Source: Isoetes taiwanensis
Taxonomy: Eukaryota; Streptophyta; Lycopodiopsida; Isoetales; Isoetaceae
Direction of reading: 5' to 3'
DNA length: 64,000 nucleotides
NCBI GenBank assembly: GCA_021234155.1
Contig: JAJEKV010000144.1
Coordinates: 618,001-682,000, forward strand
The translations under genes and the position numbers were made by a program. The stretch's first letter is position 1. Each line of letters opens with the position of its first letter. Under the pieces are notes generated by a model. It saw only the letters and a program-made list of their open reading frames with translations. It was not told the DNA's origin and searched no databases. Positions 31,941 through 41,884 of this stretch are shown here, one piece after another.

Positions 31941-33005
31941 CTACGTACTTTCGTCGACCTCGATTTCGGTCAGCTCCCTGTAGTCTTCAATTGTGCGGTC
32001 GAGCCTCCTGAGGTCGATTCCTTCTCCTTTTGGCGGGGGTGGTGTCGAAGGACTCGGCATTAGGATGCTCGTGGTCTTCCCACGGATCCCCATCTGTTCT
32101 TGGAGGGCGAGGAACTCCTCCTCATTGGCGCTCCATTTCGTCCATCATTTGCCCGATCTTTTGTAGGCCCGGATATCCAGGTCGTTTCCCCGTGTAGGTG
32201 TCGGCCTCCCTTACTTGAAGCGGAAAGTCCGAGGCTCCCCGGACGATGAAGTCGATCCATGTCGGTGCCCAGCTTGGTGGAAGCGATTCGTCCAACCCGA
32301 GCTCCCTCTCCCCGCATTCGGGAAGGTTTCGGATGTCGAGGAGTAGATACTCCTCTCCGTTGATGATGATGGGGGCTAGGCTTGTGATGCCTAGCCCTGA
32401 AGAGGGGGAGCAACTCGATGCCCCGGCCGCTCGCCGGGTTGATCGGCTCGTGCTCGCTTGGCGCCGTTTCTTCGTCCCGAAGTCGAGTTCGTGTATCCTT
32501 CGTCGTCAGAGCTCCTCTTCATCCTCTCTTGCTTCCTCGTTCTCTCTGATACCGCGCAAAGCATCGCTTCTTCTCGCTTGGACTGCTATGGGGTCTACCT
32601 CCATCGGGGGGATAGAGGTTGCCCCCATCGGGTTCTCGGCGCGGTGGGATAAGAAGATGGCTAGGGCTGCGGTGTAAGAGAAGTACTTGGTCCTGTTGGC
32701 TGTCAGGACCATGTAATCAGGTAGCCTCTGCGCCTTGTTAGTCAAGTACTTGGCGATGTTGGGGACATCGCCCAAGGCTGCTTGAAGGGATGGGCGGGGA
32801 CGGCATCCTATGCAAGGGGACTTGAACAAGGGAGGGTCCTACCCTAGCCCGAAATTCCGCCTTTTGCCTATATCTTTGGGGTTGCATTTAGCGTAGCTTG
32901 GATGTCAATTTCCTTCCCAAAGACTTGGAAGATATCGTTGACATCCGCCTCGGCAAAGATAAGATTTGTGGCGCTGTACCATCGCCCAAGTCGTGATGGC
33001 CATGG
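31941..33005 (-). pseudogene. Gene X, copy 2 (unknown protein in the chromovirus)
   Basis: Starts with ATG at 33003, about 115 bp below a TATAAATA box. Reading leftward with at least four frame changes: GRWYSATNLIFAEADVNDIF; SPCIGCRPRPSLQ and YFSYTAALAIFL (32829-32506) with an acidic tail; APIIINGEEYLLLDI with WAPTWIDFIVRG; and a C-terminus with EEEFLALQEQMG, a Pro run and RTIEDYRELTEIEVDEST ending near 31941. The INGEEYLLLDI block matches HVGGKPYLLLLDI of the copy at 17165-17704. I do not know the function. The persistence of coding-like text across shifts suggests either recent decay or base errors. It lies between the H3-like gene and gag. Confidence 0.55.
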
Positions 33006-33117
33006 ATCTAGCGAAGAAGGGAGTATCAAACGGATGCAGAAGCGCCTCAGGGAGCTGAAAGATCGCCTAAGCAGTGGAGAGCAAATTTGCAGGGTGCCAA
33101 ATGAGAAATGGGGGACT

Positions 33118-33125
33118 TATTTATA
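33118..33125 (-). promoter_or_regulatory. TATA box of gene X (chromovirus copy)
   Basis: TATAAATA on the - strand, followed by AGTCCCC, about 115 bp before the ATG at 33003. The H3-like gene has the same box at nearly the same distance. Confidence 0.6.
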
Positions 33126-33301
33126 GAAAGGGGAAAACCCTAATTTTTGGATGACCTAGATTTTACTGAGATTAGGTAATTCTGATCTATTAAGGGATGC
33201 AATTGCAAGTTTGAAGACTATTTCTAGGGTTTGAGCATGCTAAGAACAACTACTGAACCTATTGTACAATTTGGAGATCATTTGGTGAAGAAATGGTACG
33301 A

Positions 33302-33371
33302 GGTCTCACACGTTGCGCCTGCAGGCTCCATTTTGAAAATGTCGAAATGCATCTGGCCGACGCGGTGAGAC
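33302..33371. repeat. GTCTCAC...GTGAGAC hairpin repeat, copy 1
   Basis: Ends GGTCTCACACGTTGCGCC and CGGTGAGAC form an inverted pair around an ATTTTGAAAATGTCGAAAT centre. One of four such ~66-70-bp units in this element. Confidence 0.75.
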
Positions 33372-33501
33372 ATGGGTCCTAATTGGGCTAGGCTTACTCA
33401 ATTTAAGTGATCTAAGGCTGTAATTCCACTAAACTCATCGAAGTTAGGCAATTGACCCCTTACTTGGTCGATTTGGAGCTGTTTTGGGCATTTTTGGGCA
33501 T

Positions 33502-33565
33502 GGTCTCACGTTGCGCCCGGCCGATTTCGAGAATCTAGAAATGCGTCGGCGGCGGCGTGTGAGAC
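33502..33565. repeat. GTCTCAC...GTGAGAC hairpin repeat, copy 2
   Basis: GGTCTCACGTTGCGCCCGG ... GGCGGCGTGTGAGAC with the centre GAGAATCTAGAAAT. Between the 3' end of the H3-like gene and the promoter of gene X. Confidence 0.75.
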
Positions 33566-33709
33566 ATCGTCTCAATTTTGCTCAAAACTCCAATTTAATT
33601 AAAACAAAAGCTAGGGATCGATATCTTGACCTATTTAAACAGGGTTTGACACTTTATTTACACAAAATTCTCTTTATATTAACAAAATTTTCCAGTTATT
33701 TACAAAACT

Positions 33710-35004
33710 TCAAGGGCGTTCTCCCTTGATGTGCCTGGCAAGATGCATATCCTGCCTCATGAGGGTGACCCTCTTTGCGTGTACTGTGCAAGCCGTTGAA
33801 TCTTCGAAGTGCTGCACAATTTTCGCTTCGGCCGCCTCCTGTAAACACAACAGCATCTCGTCGGTCACGCGCATGTCTGTGTTATATTCTTGCATCACTT
33901 CGCGGACCAAACACTGGAACGGCGCCCGGGGAATCAAGAGTCCGTAACTCTTCTGGAAGTGGCGGATCTCCTTGAGGGCCCTGTCTTCCAGCTTCTTCTT
34001 CTTGCTCCGCTTCTTACTCGGTGCTCGGGGAGGCTTGGGCCTGGGTGGCGGTGGCTTCAGATGCTGCCTAGGGGGTACTCCACCTTCGACCGTTCTCACC
34101 CGATGCTCCTGGAAATAGGCATTGTATGCCTCCCACTTCTCCATATAGGAGTTGTGTTCCCTGATCCTCTTCTGATAGACCTTTACGGGGTCTATCACAT
34201 ACGCCTCCCGCTGGGGTCGCGGGGCTTTAACCCTATCCCACGTCGGAAAAGGTGGGGGCTTCGCTAGCTGTCCCGTCTCCTCCTGCTCTTGGGCTATCTG
34301 CTCCGGGACCTCTTCCTCTACGACCGGGGGCTTTGAAGAGCTGGCCCCGTCTGCTCCAGGCACGTAGTCTTCATCCGAGTCGTCGGTAGTGGGCGGAGTC
34401 TCCTCTCCCGACGGCTCATTGATGACAAGATCCACTGCCCGCTTCCCAACTTTTACCACCTTCCTCTTGCCTGCCTTTACGGCTTTGGCCTTCCTCTTCT
34501 TGGGCCATTGGCGTGTGGTGGATCGTCTTTCGACTCTTTGTCCTTTGCTCCGTGGCTCTTTGGCTTCATACTTGTGGGCCCGAGGCGTGCAAGGTCGGCC
34601 TCTTCTTAGGGGTGAGGTTCCGTGTTTCTTTGCTCCTCTCTTCCTTGCTCCTCTGCGGGTGGATCTCGGCTGGGGTTGCTCTGGGCTGTCGATTGGTCCG
34701 CTTTGCTCCCTCTGCTCCCTCGTGGGTTGGCGTCCTCTGGTGTTGCTTGCTCCCGCTGCTGGCTTCTTCCCTCCTCCAGGTGCAATTTTTGTCGAGGATC
34801 ACGGTTCATGACATCCGGCCGGTCGTCCTCCAAGAGCTCTGTGTGGTCGCTCCTGTCCGATCCTGCTTCCCTCTTTTCGTGAAGATTAAGGCGGCCGTCG
34901 TGGGGAGAAGGCGTTCCCGAAGAATCTGTGAAAGAGGCCTGGGCCGGGCGCTGGAGGATCCGCCGGCTAGGCTTCCTTGCGTACCGCTTTGTGCGGGCCA
35001 TCAT
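33710..35004 (-). CDS. Histone H3-like protein of the chromovirus (tail + insert + H3 fold)
   Basis: Starts at 35004 (or the second ATG, 35001): M-MARTKRYARKPSRRIL, an H3 tail with A1-R-T-K4 and A7-R-K9 kept (canonical MARTKQTARKS). A charged linker runs to 34606. A one-base frame change near 34620-34800 joins a basic stretch with PKKRKAKA (NLS-like) and an acidic segment (DDSDEDYVPG). Then comes the ORF to 33710, with a Pro/Lys-rich region, ALKEIRHFQKS (alpha-N), LIPRAPFQCLVREVMQEYNTD (alpha-1), LCLQEAAEAKIVQHFED (alpha-2), TVHAKRVTL and DMHLARHIKGER (alpha-3). Total about 430 codons versus 136 for H3. A TATAAATA box precedes it. All H3 helices and the HAKRVT loop are present. Probably a nuclear H3 variant made by the element. 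The frameshift may be a sequence error. Confidence 0.85.
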
Positions 35005-35102
35005 CTTACGGTTTGTCGATCGGAGTGGCGCCGTAAGATCGCCTTTGGCAAAGACTGGCGAAGTTCTAGGGAAGAACGGGGAAAAATGGGAGGGTCTGGG
35101 TC

Positions 35103-35110
35103 TATTTATA
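35103..35110 (-). promoter_or_regulatory. TATA box of the H3-like gene
   Basis: TATAAATA on the - strand, followed by GACCCAGACCC, about 100 bp before the ATG at 35004. Together with the box at 33118 it indicates that each accessory gene has its own promoter rather than relying on the LTR. Confidence 0.65.
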
Positions 35111-35184
35111 GGGCCAATTTTTAGGTCAACTTTTAAACTACCTTTTTGGGTTGTCTAAGGCATATAAAACACCTAATTAAGCAA

Positions 35185-35252
35185 GGTCTCACGCTACGTT
35201 AGCCCGGCCCATTCGAGAATCTGAAATCGTCCCGGGCTGCGACGTGTGAGAC
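35185..35252. repeat. GTCTCAC...GTGAGAC hairpin repeat, copy 3
   Basis: GGTCTCACGCTACGTTAGCCC ... GACGTGTGAGAC with a GAGAATCTGAAAT centre; lies just upstream of the H3-like promoter. Confidence 0.75.
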
Positions 35253-35373
35253 ATGGTGGGGCCCACTATTAAATTAACATGTAACATGCTAAATCTACTG
35301 ATTCTTAGCTTAAAATTAGAATTATCAAGTTATTTTACTGTAATTTACAACTTTTTGGTGTCAAAATGTGAAT

Positions 35374-35439
35374 GTCTCACGCGTTATGCCCGGCCCGATT
35401 TGAGAATCTAGAAATCGTCCTCAAAGCGGCGTGTGAGAC
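35374..35439. repeat. GTCTCAC...GTGAGAC hairpin repeat, copy 4
   Basis: GTCTCACGCGTTATGCCCGG ... GCGGCGTGTGAGAC with a GAGAATCTAGAAAT centre. Copies 3 and 4 precede the H3-like gene; copies 1 and 2 precede gene X. Confidence 0.75.
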
Positions 35440-35628
35440 CACCCTACTTTTTGGATGTTGGCTCATCAATTTTTAATCTTTTTACATTTCTATTCATTTT
35501 AACTATTACTAGCTTAGCATAAACTACAAAAATGAGAAAAATTTTTCCCATTTTTCGGGGTTTAAGGATCCTATCACGTTAGTGCTACCGGGAACATGGC
35601 CAGTGCTTTGCTCTTGGTCTCCAAGAAC

Positions 35629-35645
35629 ATAGCTCGATACCACCA
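35629..35645 (-). other. Primer-binding site of LTR-RT2
   Basis: The - strand reads TGGTATCGAGC next to the 5' LTR; the family form is TGGTATCAGAGC (one base of CAG lost here), which fits the CAG-site anomalies of this stretch. Confidence 0.7.
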
Positions 35646-37314
35646 TGGCGTCCCCTACTCGTGATACGGTGCTCTCCGGTATACAAACAGGGAGTTCATC
35701 CCCATACCAGCTCCATGCTAATCTGAGGGCCTTCCACATGACACCGCAACCGTGGCCGGGTTCCAAAGTGGGAAGAGTGGAAGGGTCATTGCACCGTCTC
35801 CCTCGGGGCCTACCTAGCTGCTGGAAGCGTAAACATACATGTCGGTAGCACATACATCAACATCACATGACCATCACGAAGGATGGTCCTCCACATATCT
35901 GCATAGACAAAGATCAAGACATCACATAGGGAATCCTACCCAAGGCTCGGACTCAAAGGGGTGATGACGGCTTGGGTCTCGTGAGTTCATTGCGCATGAA
36001 TTCATGGCAATGGATTTGGCCGGCATATGAACATGGCTGAGGGTTGTCCACTCCATCCGCCCCTCCCGTGCACACTTTGCGAGTGGGCTGAAAAGTGTTG
36101 GGACTGACCAGAGCCCATGGGATGCATAGCCAAAGGGGCTATTCCCGGGCTCATCTTCCCGGCCCGATGGGGCGGTAGGGATCACTCCCTCCGAGAGATC
36201 TACATGCCGACTCGGGGGTGACTAGAGGGCCACCGCTTTGATGTCGGGTGAACCCATTGGAAAGTGAACACCACTTCACGGGTGTCGAGCCCATGCCTTG
36301 CCCCAAGACGCAGGTGGCAAGCCATTGGACCTAGTCACAATGGTTCGGTGAGGCCTTACACACCGGAGGAACCGTGCAAGAGTCGGGACATGAACCTCTC
36401 CTTCTCGGCCCGGTCGCCCCTTCACCCACATCTCGGTGTGGCTCTTGTGCACAGGCCGAATCTACAATTGTGCTAGAGAGGCTACTCTAGGAGCATCAAC
36501 TACAAAGCTTTAGGTCTCTACCCCCCTTCCCAATACAAGGAGTTCATAGAGATACATCATCCATATACTTCACGAGAGAACTAAAGAACTAGATCTAATC
36601 TACAACATAGAGTTAGGTTCTTTAGTTAGAATCTACTATCTAGAGATCTAGAGGGCTGCTATGGGCAATTTAATAGGCTAAACCTACTGATTCAATGACT
36701 AAAATGGGGTTTAGACTATCTAATTGGCCAAATACCTGATCCTTGAGGGGCTCCTCGACTGAGCTCGACCATCCTGTTTGGCTTTTCGAATCAAGAGAAA
36801 CTAAGGATGCAATTCTCCCGTGCAGATGCGGGATGCGGTTTTAATTTGTTGAGGAGGACCAAAGCGAGTCCTAAAGCCCTAAAATCGAAAATTGGGCTAG
36901 TTAGGGTTTCCTACCCTATATAGACAAGGGGGTTGGCTAGGGTTTCCAATTATCCCCTTTTGGCATGTGGGATAATTGGAAATGGGCCCACTTGCCTTTA
37001 AGGGCTAGGTGGCCAAATGTGCACACATGGAAATGTGTGCCCACATTAATGTGTACATTGGAAAATGTGCACATTAATTGCACCTATGGGTGTGGCCCAC
37101 TTGGCATGAGGTGTCCACTTGGAAATGTGTGCCCACCTTAATGTGTACATTGGAAAATGTGCACATTAATAGTTGCACATATTTCTGGCAAGTTGCCCCC
37201 TACGGCTACTCACCTGGCTACACGCTAGCGTACACGTCAGCTGGAGTGGCGTGTACGCGTGACGAGGCAGTACGGTATACGTCCTGGGGCCGTATACTGT
37301 GCTGGAACGTCACA
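35646..37314 (-). repeat. 5' LTR of LTR-RT2
   Basis: Aligns along its length to 23963-25622 and ends GGAACGTCACA before the target-site copy GCTGA. Differences from the other LTR are concentrated in its left two thirds. Confidence 0.9.
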
Positions 37315-37319
37315 GCTGA

Positions 37320-40300
37320 GCATGCTCAATGAGTTGGGATTCATTGAAATACAAGGTGATCCAGGATTTACATGGTGTAATGGCTGGATTGGAGATGGCA
37401 GGGCATATGCGCGACATGATAGATGTTATATAAGCTCTCAGGCCATGCAAGAAAAGAACATATCATTGTATCGTCATAACCTCTTAGAGAACTCCATTTA
37501 TGATCATAATCCACAGTTAATATGCTCCTCTAGAGCTAATGCCTTTAATCCGCTTAAAACAGTCTTCAAGTTGAACCCCATGTTTCTCAAAGATGAAGGC
37601 TTCAAAACTCAGTGTAAGCAGATCTGGATTGCAACTAGCAAAAATAAACGAGGAATGGAAGCCATGATTGCGTCTCTAGCAGCAATTAAAAAATTTGCTA
37701 AAGCTTGGGGTCGTGACAAGGTGGCTGAAGAAAATGCTTTGCTGGAATCACTATATACAGAATTGACAGAACTTAGAAGAAATGGCACTAGTTCAGGCGA
37801 AAGGGAAAAAACAGTTTTACTGGAAATTAAGAGACTAGAACTGGTAAAAATTCAACAAGTCAAAATTAAAGCAGGATTGACGTGGATCAAGGAAGGTGAC
37901 AAATGTACAGGTTTCTTTTTTAGGGTTGCAAGGCAGAGGAAACAATCATCTACATTATCCTCAGTACGGGGGGAGGACGGGTCCATCATTCGGAATCCTC
38001 TGCAGGTGAAAGAGATTGTTTTCAAACATTTTGAAGATTTCTTTAAAGAGAAGAATATACATTTTCAAAGTTGTTTTGAGGAATTAATTCTTTCAAAGGT
38101 TGTACCTAAAGTATCTGCATTGCAAAGGGAACAACTCGGACAACCGCTCTCCATCGAAGATATGCGTGAGGCTGTCTATTCTTTGGCTAAAAACAAATGT
38201 TCGGGTATTGATGGCATCCCAGCAGAATTCTTCCAGGAATATTGGGAATGGGTACAACAGTTTGTATACAGTGCTTATCAGGACTTTCTACAAGCAGATA
38301 AGCTGGACAGCAAACTAAACACCGGATGTATTACCCTAATCCCGAAGGTGAAGGATCTGAAATTCGTAGGGGACTGGAGGCCTATTACCTTGTTGTCAAC
38401 CTTCTATAAAATTATAGCAAAAGGATATGCAAAAAAAATAAAGCCTATTTTGATGGAACATATATCCAAAGTCCAGTCAGGATTCATTCCAGGAAGAAGT
38501 ATTTTCAGCAATATTGCAACAGCTTTTGAAGGCATGCATTGGGCAAGAAAGACACATCAGAAGGTGCTCTATCTAAAGCTCGACTTTAAAAAGGCATATG
38601 ACAGTGTGAGCTGGTCCTTTTTGGAAAAGATGTTGCTTGCTTTTGGCTGTGGAGAGGAATTTGCTAACATTGTGGCAAAATTGCTGAAATCATCGCGTGC
38701 TTTTGTGTTACTTTTCGAGGAGACTTCCCCTATCTTTGAAGTGAGCAGGGGCATTAGACAAGGTTGCCCCTTGGCGCCTTTTCTTTTTGATATTGTCGCA
38801 GAAGGGTTATCTCAAGTACTGTTGGCAGCAGTGGAAGATAGGGTTATAACAGGGTTGCAGATGGCAGATGGCTCGCAACAAATCTGTAACCAATATGCCG
38901 ATGATACTTTCTTGTTCTTAGAAGCCCTTGAAATAAATCTCTTGAATGCGAAACAGTTGCTGGATTCCTTCTCTATAGCATCAGGTTGTTTTCTTAACGG
39001 GAACAAGTGTGCAGCCATTTGGCCACTAGATGAGCCTCTCCCGGCTCGTGTTGCTGCTTTTCCTTGGACCACTGTACCTGTTGGGTCCTCTTCGAAGTTG
39101 TTGGGTGTTCCAATCGGGGTGTGCATCTCATCCTCGAATATTTGGGATGAGATCCTACTCAGTTTAGACAAATATTTGAGATGGTGGAAAGTTAGTAAGC
39201 TCTCCATGGCGGGAAGAATTGTCGTAGCCAAGTCAGTGCTAAGCAGTACCCATATTTATGCTGCATCAATGTTGCTGGCTCCTGAATCAAAGCTAGCAGA
39301 GCTATAAAAAATGGTGCGAAATTTTGTTTGGGGTGGAAATGAGGAAGGGGCAAATATCAAAGTAGCTTGGAGGAAATGCCTAAGATCTAAATCACATGGA
39401 GGACTAGGAATGCTTGACTTTAAGTTGCACAGCAAGATCTTAGTATGCAAATTCATGTGGGAAATCCTTCAGCAGGATTCGAAGTCTCCGGGCCTTGAAC
39501 TCCTGAAACAATCACTAACTCACTGTATACCGTGCGAAAAAACATCCCATAAGGGTGAAAGCATGCTAGGGTGTACCATCTAAAGTTCTTTTTAGGGAGT
39601 GCAAAACTACCCAGAAAAGTACCCAGCACTGGGTACTGGGAACTTGCATCAATGTCTCAATAAGCAATAAGTTTGAGAGTTGATTCATTCATTTTAATCT
39701 TTACTAGTATTGTGACCCAATAATACTATAGATTAACATGTTATTGACCTTCAATTCAAAATTTTTGAATTGATTTTAATGGGAAGAAAGAACAGAAAGT
39801 ACCAGTTTTAAAAGTACCCAGTGTAGGTACTTTTCAGGGTTCCAAAAGTGGTACACCGTAGCATGCTTTCACCCATAAAGCAAATTTACCATGGGCCCTG
39901 TTTTATAAATTGAGGCCTTATGCAGGAGCTTCGCCATTTCTTAAAGAATTACTTAAAGCTTGGGAGACAGTTAAAGTTTTATGGCACTTGGACATCAAAA
40001 ATTGTGCCTCAGTATCTATGCCGGTGTGGTGGCTGCAAGTGGAAACTAACAGAGGCCGCGTGCCACTTTTTTCGGTGGTGGATAGAAGAACACAAAACAG
40101 ATGGATTGTGGCAGGTATCTCTTGCGTTGGAGATTGGTACCAAGGTGGTGAGCAGCGCTCTTGGGAGTCATTTCAAAGCGAGTTTAAAGTGACAAACGAG
40201 TTTGGGAAATGGTATTGGCCAATGTTCCAACCTATGCTTCTCCACAGGTTGGTGCTTTTTGCCTACCTCGTGAAAATCTTGATAAAAAACATTTTGTATC

Positions 40301-40944
40301 AAAGGCATACAGGATTCTGCATGTGAATGAAGTGATGAGTCTTCCTTCCCAATGGGAGATAACAACAGAAGATGACCAACTCAGTAAAATATGGAAATGG
40401 GTCTGGAAGAGCCACTTGCCACCAAAGGTATCCACAGACACTACTATGGCAAATCTTTCATAGAGCAATCAGGATCAACGTATTAGTAAATAAGTTCAAC
40501 TGTGATGTCTCACCGAGTTGCCCATTGTGCGGCCTGGAAGCAGAGACAATTGAACATTGTTTCATGCATTGCGCGGAACTCCATCCAGTATGGGAACAAG
40601 TGAAGGCAGCGTTCGGGGCCTCTTTATCAGACAAAGAGCTTTTGTTAGGCATGTATCCTTCATCTTGGCCAACTGAAAAGAAAGTTGCTCTGAATTTATG
40701 TAAAGGATGGCTCCTTTGGCTAATATGGAAGAGGCGGAGAAAATTAGTGTTCTCCCAAGAATATATTCATTCCAATAGCCTAGGGCCATCTTTAAGCAGA
40801 AGATCTGCCAATATCTTAGAGCATTTGAAGAAGAAGAGTGGGCTTCTCAAGTCCACGACTCTCTTTTATCGTTCCTGTAAAAGTTCCAAATCCACAGCTA
40901 AGTGGTTATCCCTACATAAACAAACATGTTGTGTAGGTGTATGA
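37320..40944 (+). pseudogene. LINE ORF2, 3' part: endonuclease end, reverse transcriptase, zf-RVT
   Basis: Resumes the LINE frame after the chromovirus: FTWCNGWIGDGRAYARHDR ends the endonuclease. RT motifs follow in order: CITLIPKVKD, DWRPITLLSTFYKIIAKGYA, SGFIPGRSIFSNI, YLKLDFKKAYDSVSW, RGIRQGCPLAPFLFDI, CNQYADDTFLF (catalytic YADD). A stop (39305-39307) follows LAPESKLAEL; the frame then continues with MVRNFVWGGNEEGANIKVAW. After the TIR insertion, coding resumes with HGPC and a zf-RVT region (CPLCGLEAETIEHCFMHC) to the terminal stop at 40944. Plant L1 RT, inactive. Confidence 0.9.
39553..39874. mobile_element. 322-bp TIR element (MITE)
   Basis: Ends are 25-bp inverted repeats (GGGTGAAAGCATGCTA...GGTGTACC; one mismatch) and it is flanked by ATAA on both sides. 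Removing it restores the LINE frame (TSHK|A...). Inside is a palindromic core AAAAGTACCCAGCACTGGGTAC and a second copy of the AAAAGTACCCAGTG word. The superfamily is uncertain; a Harbinger-like TWA target is a possibility. Confidence 0.8.
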
Positions 40945-41002
40945 TATCACTTGGCTCACGTATGTAACTGATGAGTACCAATTAATATATCTTTGATCCT
41001 TC

Positions 41003-41016
41003 AAAAAAAAAAAAAA
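41003..41016 (+). other. LINE 3' A-tail
   Basis: Fourteen consecutive A after TGATCCTTC, ending the L1 element. Confidence 0.8.
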
Positions 41017-41884
41017 TGTTACAGAGGATAAACTGGATCAAGCAACGATATCTCAAAACATCAATTGATTGCAAAATTTAGAATTTTAGGCTTATTGATT
41101 TGGAAAGAATAGAATTGGGCACGTATAAAGGTGTCGGTTAAAAGGGTAACTCAATGCAACTGTAACCACTGAAGAACACTCTTCAACAGCCATCCAAATC
41201 TTGGAATTTAGGAAAAAGGATAATTCAATAACACCATTAGAGATCACACTCTAGCAAGCATCCAAATTTTAAGGTTTTGGTTTCAGGAATTGGCTTAAGG
41301 AAAGATCAGAATTTTGGCTACCTGCAAATAAGGCTTATGGCTCATAATATAATTAATATCCATTAACTACCATCTGTAGCAGCCTGGCGGATCTGCTGTT
41401 CGTTGAAATAGGAAGCGAGGTCGTAGATGTCTTAGAACAATTCGCCGATAATCGTACGCTTGAATGCAGTGGTTCTTCAAGACTTGAGTTGGACTATGCA
41501 CAAGATAGATCTGTCTCTCAGGCCTGATTTTCTCTTAAATTTCCATGGAAGCTTCCTTTACGGTATGCATACTGCATCTCTTTAATTAAACCAGAGATTA
41601 CTAATCTCTTAATCACAAACAAGAATTAGTCCAAGAAAATACTTCCATATGGTATGCATACTGCATCTCTTTAATTAAACCAGAGATTACTAATCTCTTC
41701 ATCACAAACAAGAATTAGTGCAAGAAAATACTTCCATACTGACTGACTGGATACTTCATTGCTTCAAGAAAACTGCTAAATAAATCCATCCATGTTCTAG
41801 AATTCAAAACTAGTTCTAGCATTCAACTATAAATCCAGATTCCATAGATCCTAGAAAAACCGGAACCATGCTATAATACCAACT
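41017..41884 (-). other. 5' interior of LTR-RT3, non-coding
   Basis: No ORF. Contains an 89-bp tandem duplication (GGTATGCATACTGCATCTC at 41562 and 41651) and, next to the LTR, a decayed primer site. With only about 1 kb of interior in total, LTR-RT3 is a non-autonomous TRIM/LARD-like element. Confidence 0.65.
41862..41884 (-). other. Primer-binding site of LTR-RT3 (decayed)
   Basis: The - strand reads TTGGTATTATAGCATGG, equivalent to TGGTATCAGAGCATGG with two changes. Confidence 0.6.

Larger units (their letters stand above)
23963..37314 (-). mobile_element. Ty3/gypsy chromovirus (LTR-RT2) with H3-like and X genes
   Basis: 13,352 bp inserted in the LINE ORF2. TSD GCTGA lies at 23958-23962 and 37315-37319; both LTRs run TG...CA. 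Order on the - strand: 5' LTR (37314-35646), primer site, H3-like gene, gene X, gag, protease, RT, RNase H, integrase with chromodomain, polypurine tract, 3' LTR (25622-23963). The pol region carries many single-base frameshifts. It is far longer than a typical 6-8 kb chromovirus, owing to long LTRs and the two extra genes. Confidence 0.9.
21580..41016 (+). mobile_element. L1-type LINE, interrupted by two insertions
   Basis: 5' end near 21.6 kb; 3' A-tail at 41003-41016 after TGATCCTTC. It is split by the chromovirus at 23963-37314 and by a TIR element at 39553-39874. Without these it would be about 5.8 kb, normal for plant L1. It inserted into the interior of LTR-RT3. Multiple stops and frameshifts show it is dead. 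I could not fix its target-site duplication. Confidence 0.85.

Noticed and set aside
34389-35124. Long + strand ORFs (up to 203 codons) opposite the H3-like gene
   Set aside because: Antisense shadows caused by GC-rich, Lys/Glu/Pro-rich coding on the - strand; the - strand has the recognisable H3 tail, fold and promoter.
35629-35645. Novel primer-binding site (TGGTATCGAGC)
   Set aside because: It equals the common TGGTATCAGAGC with the CAG altered, in a block where CAG sites are generally disturbed, so an artefact is more likely.
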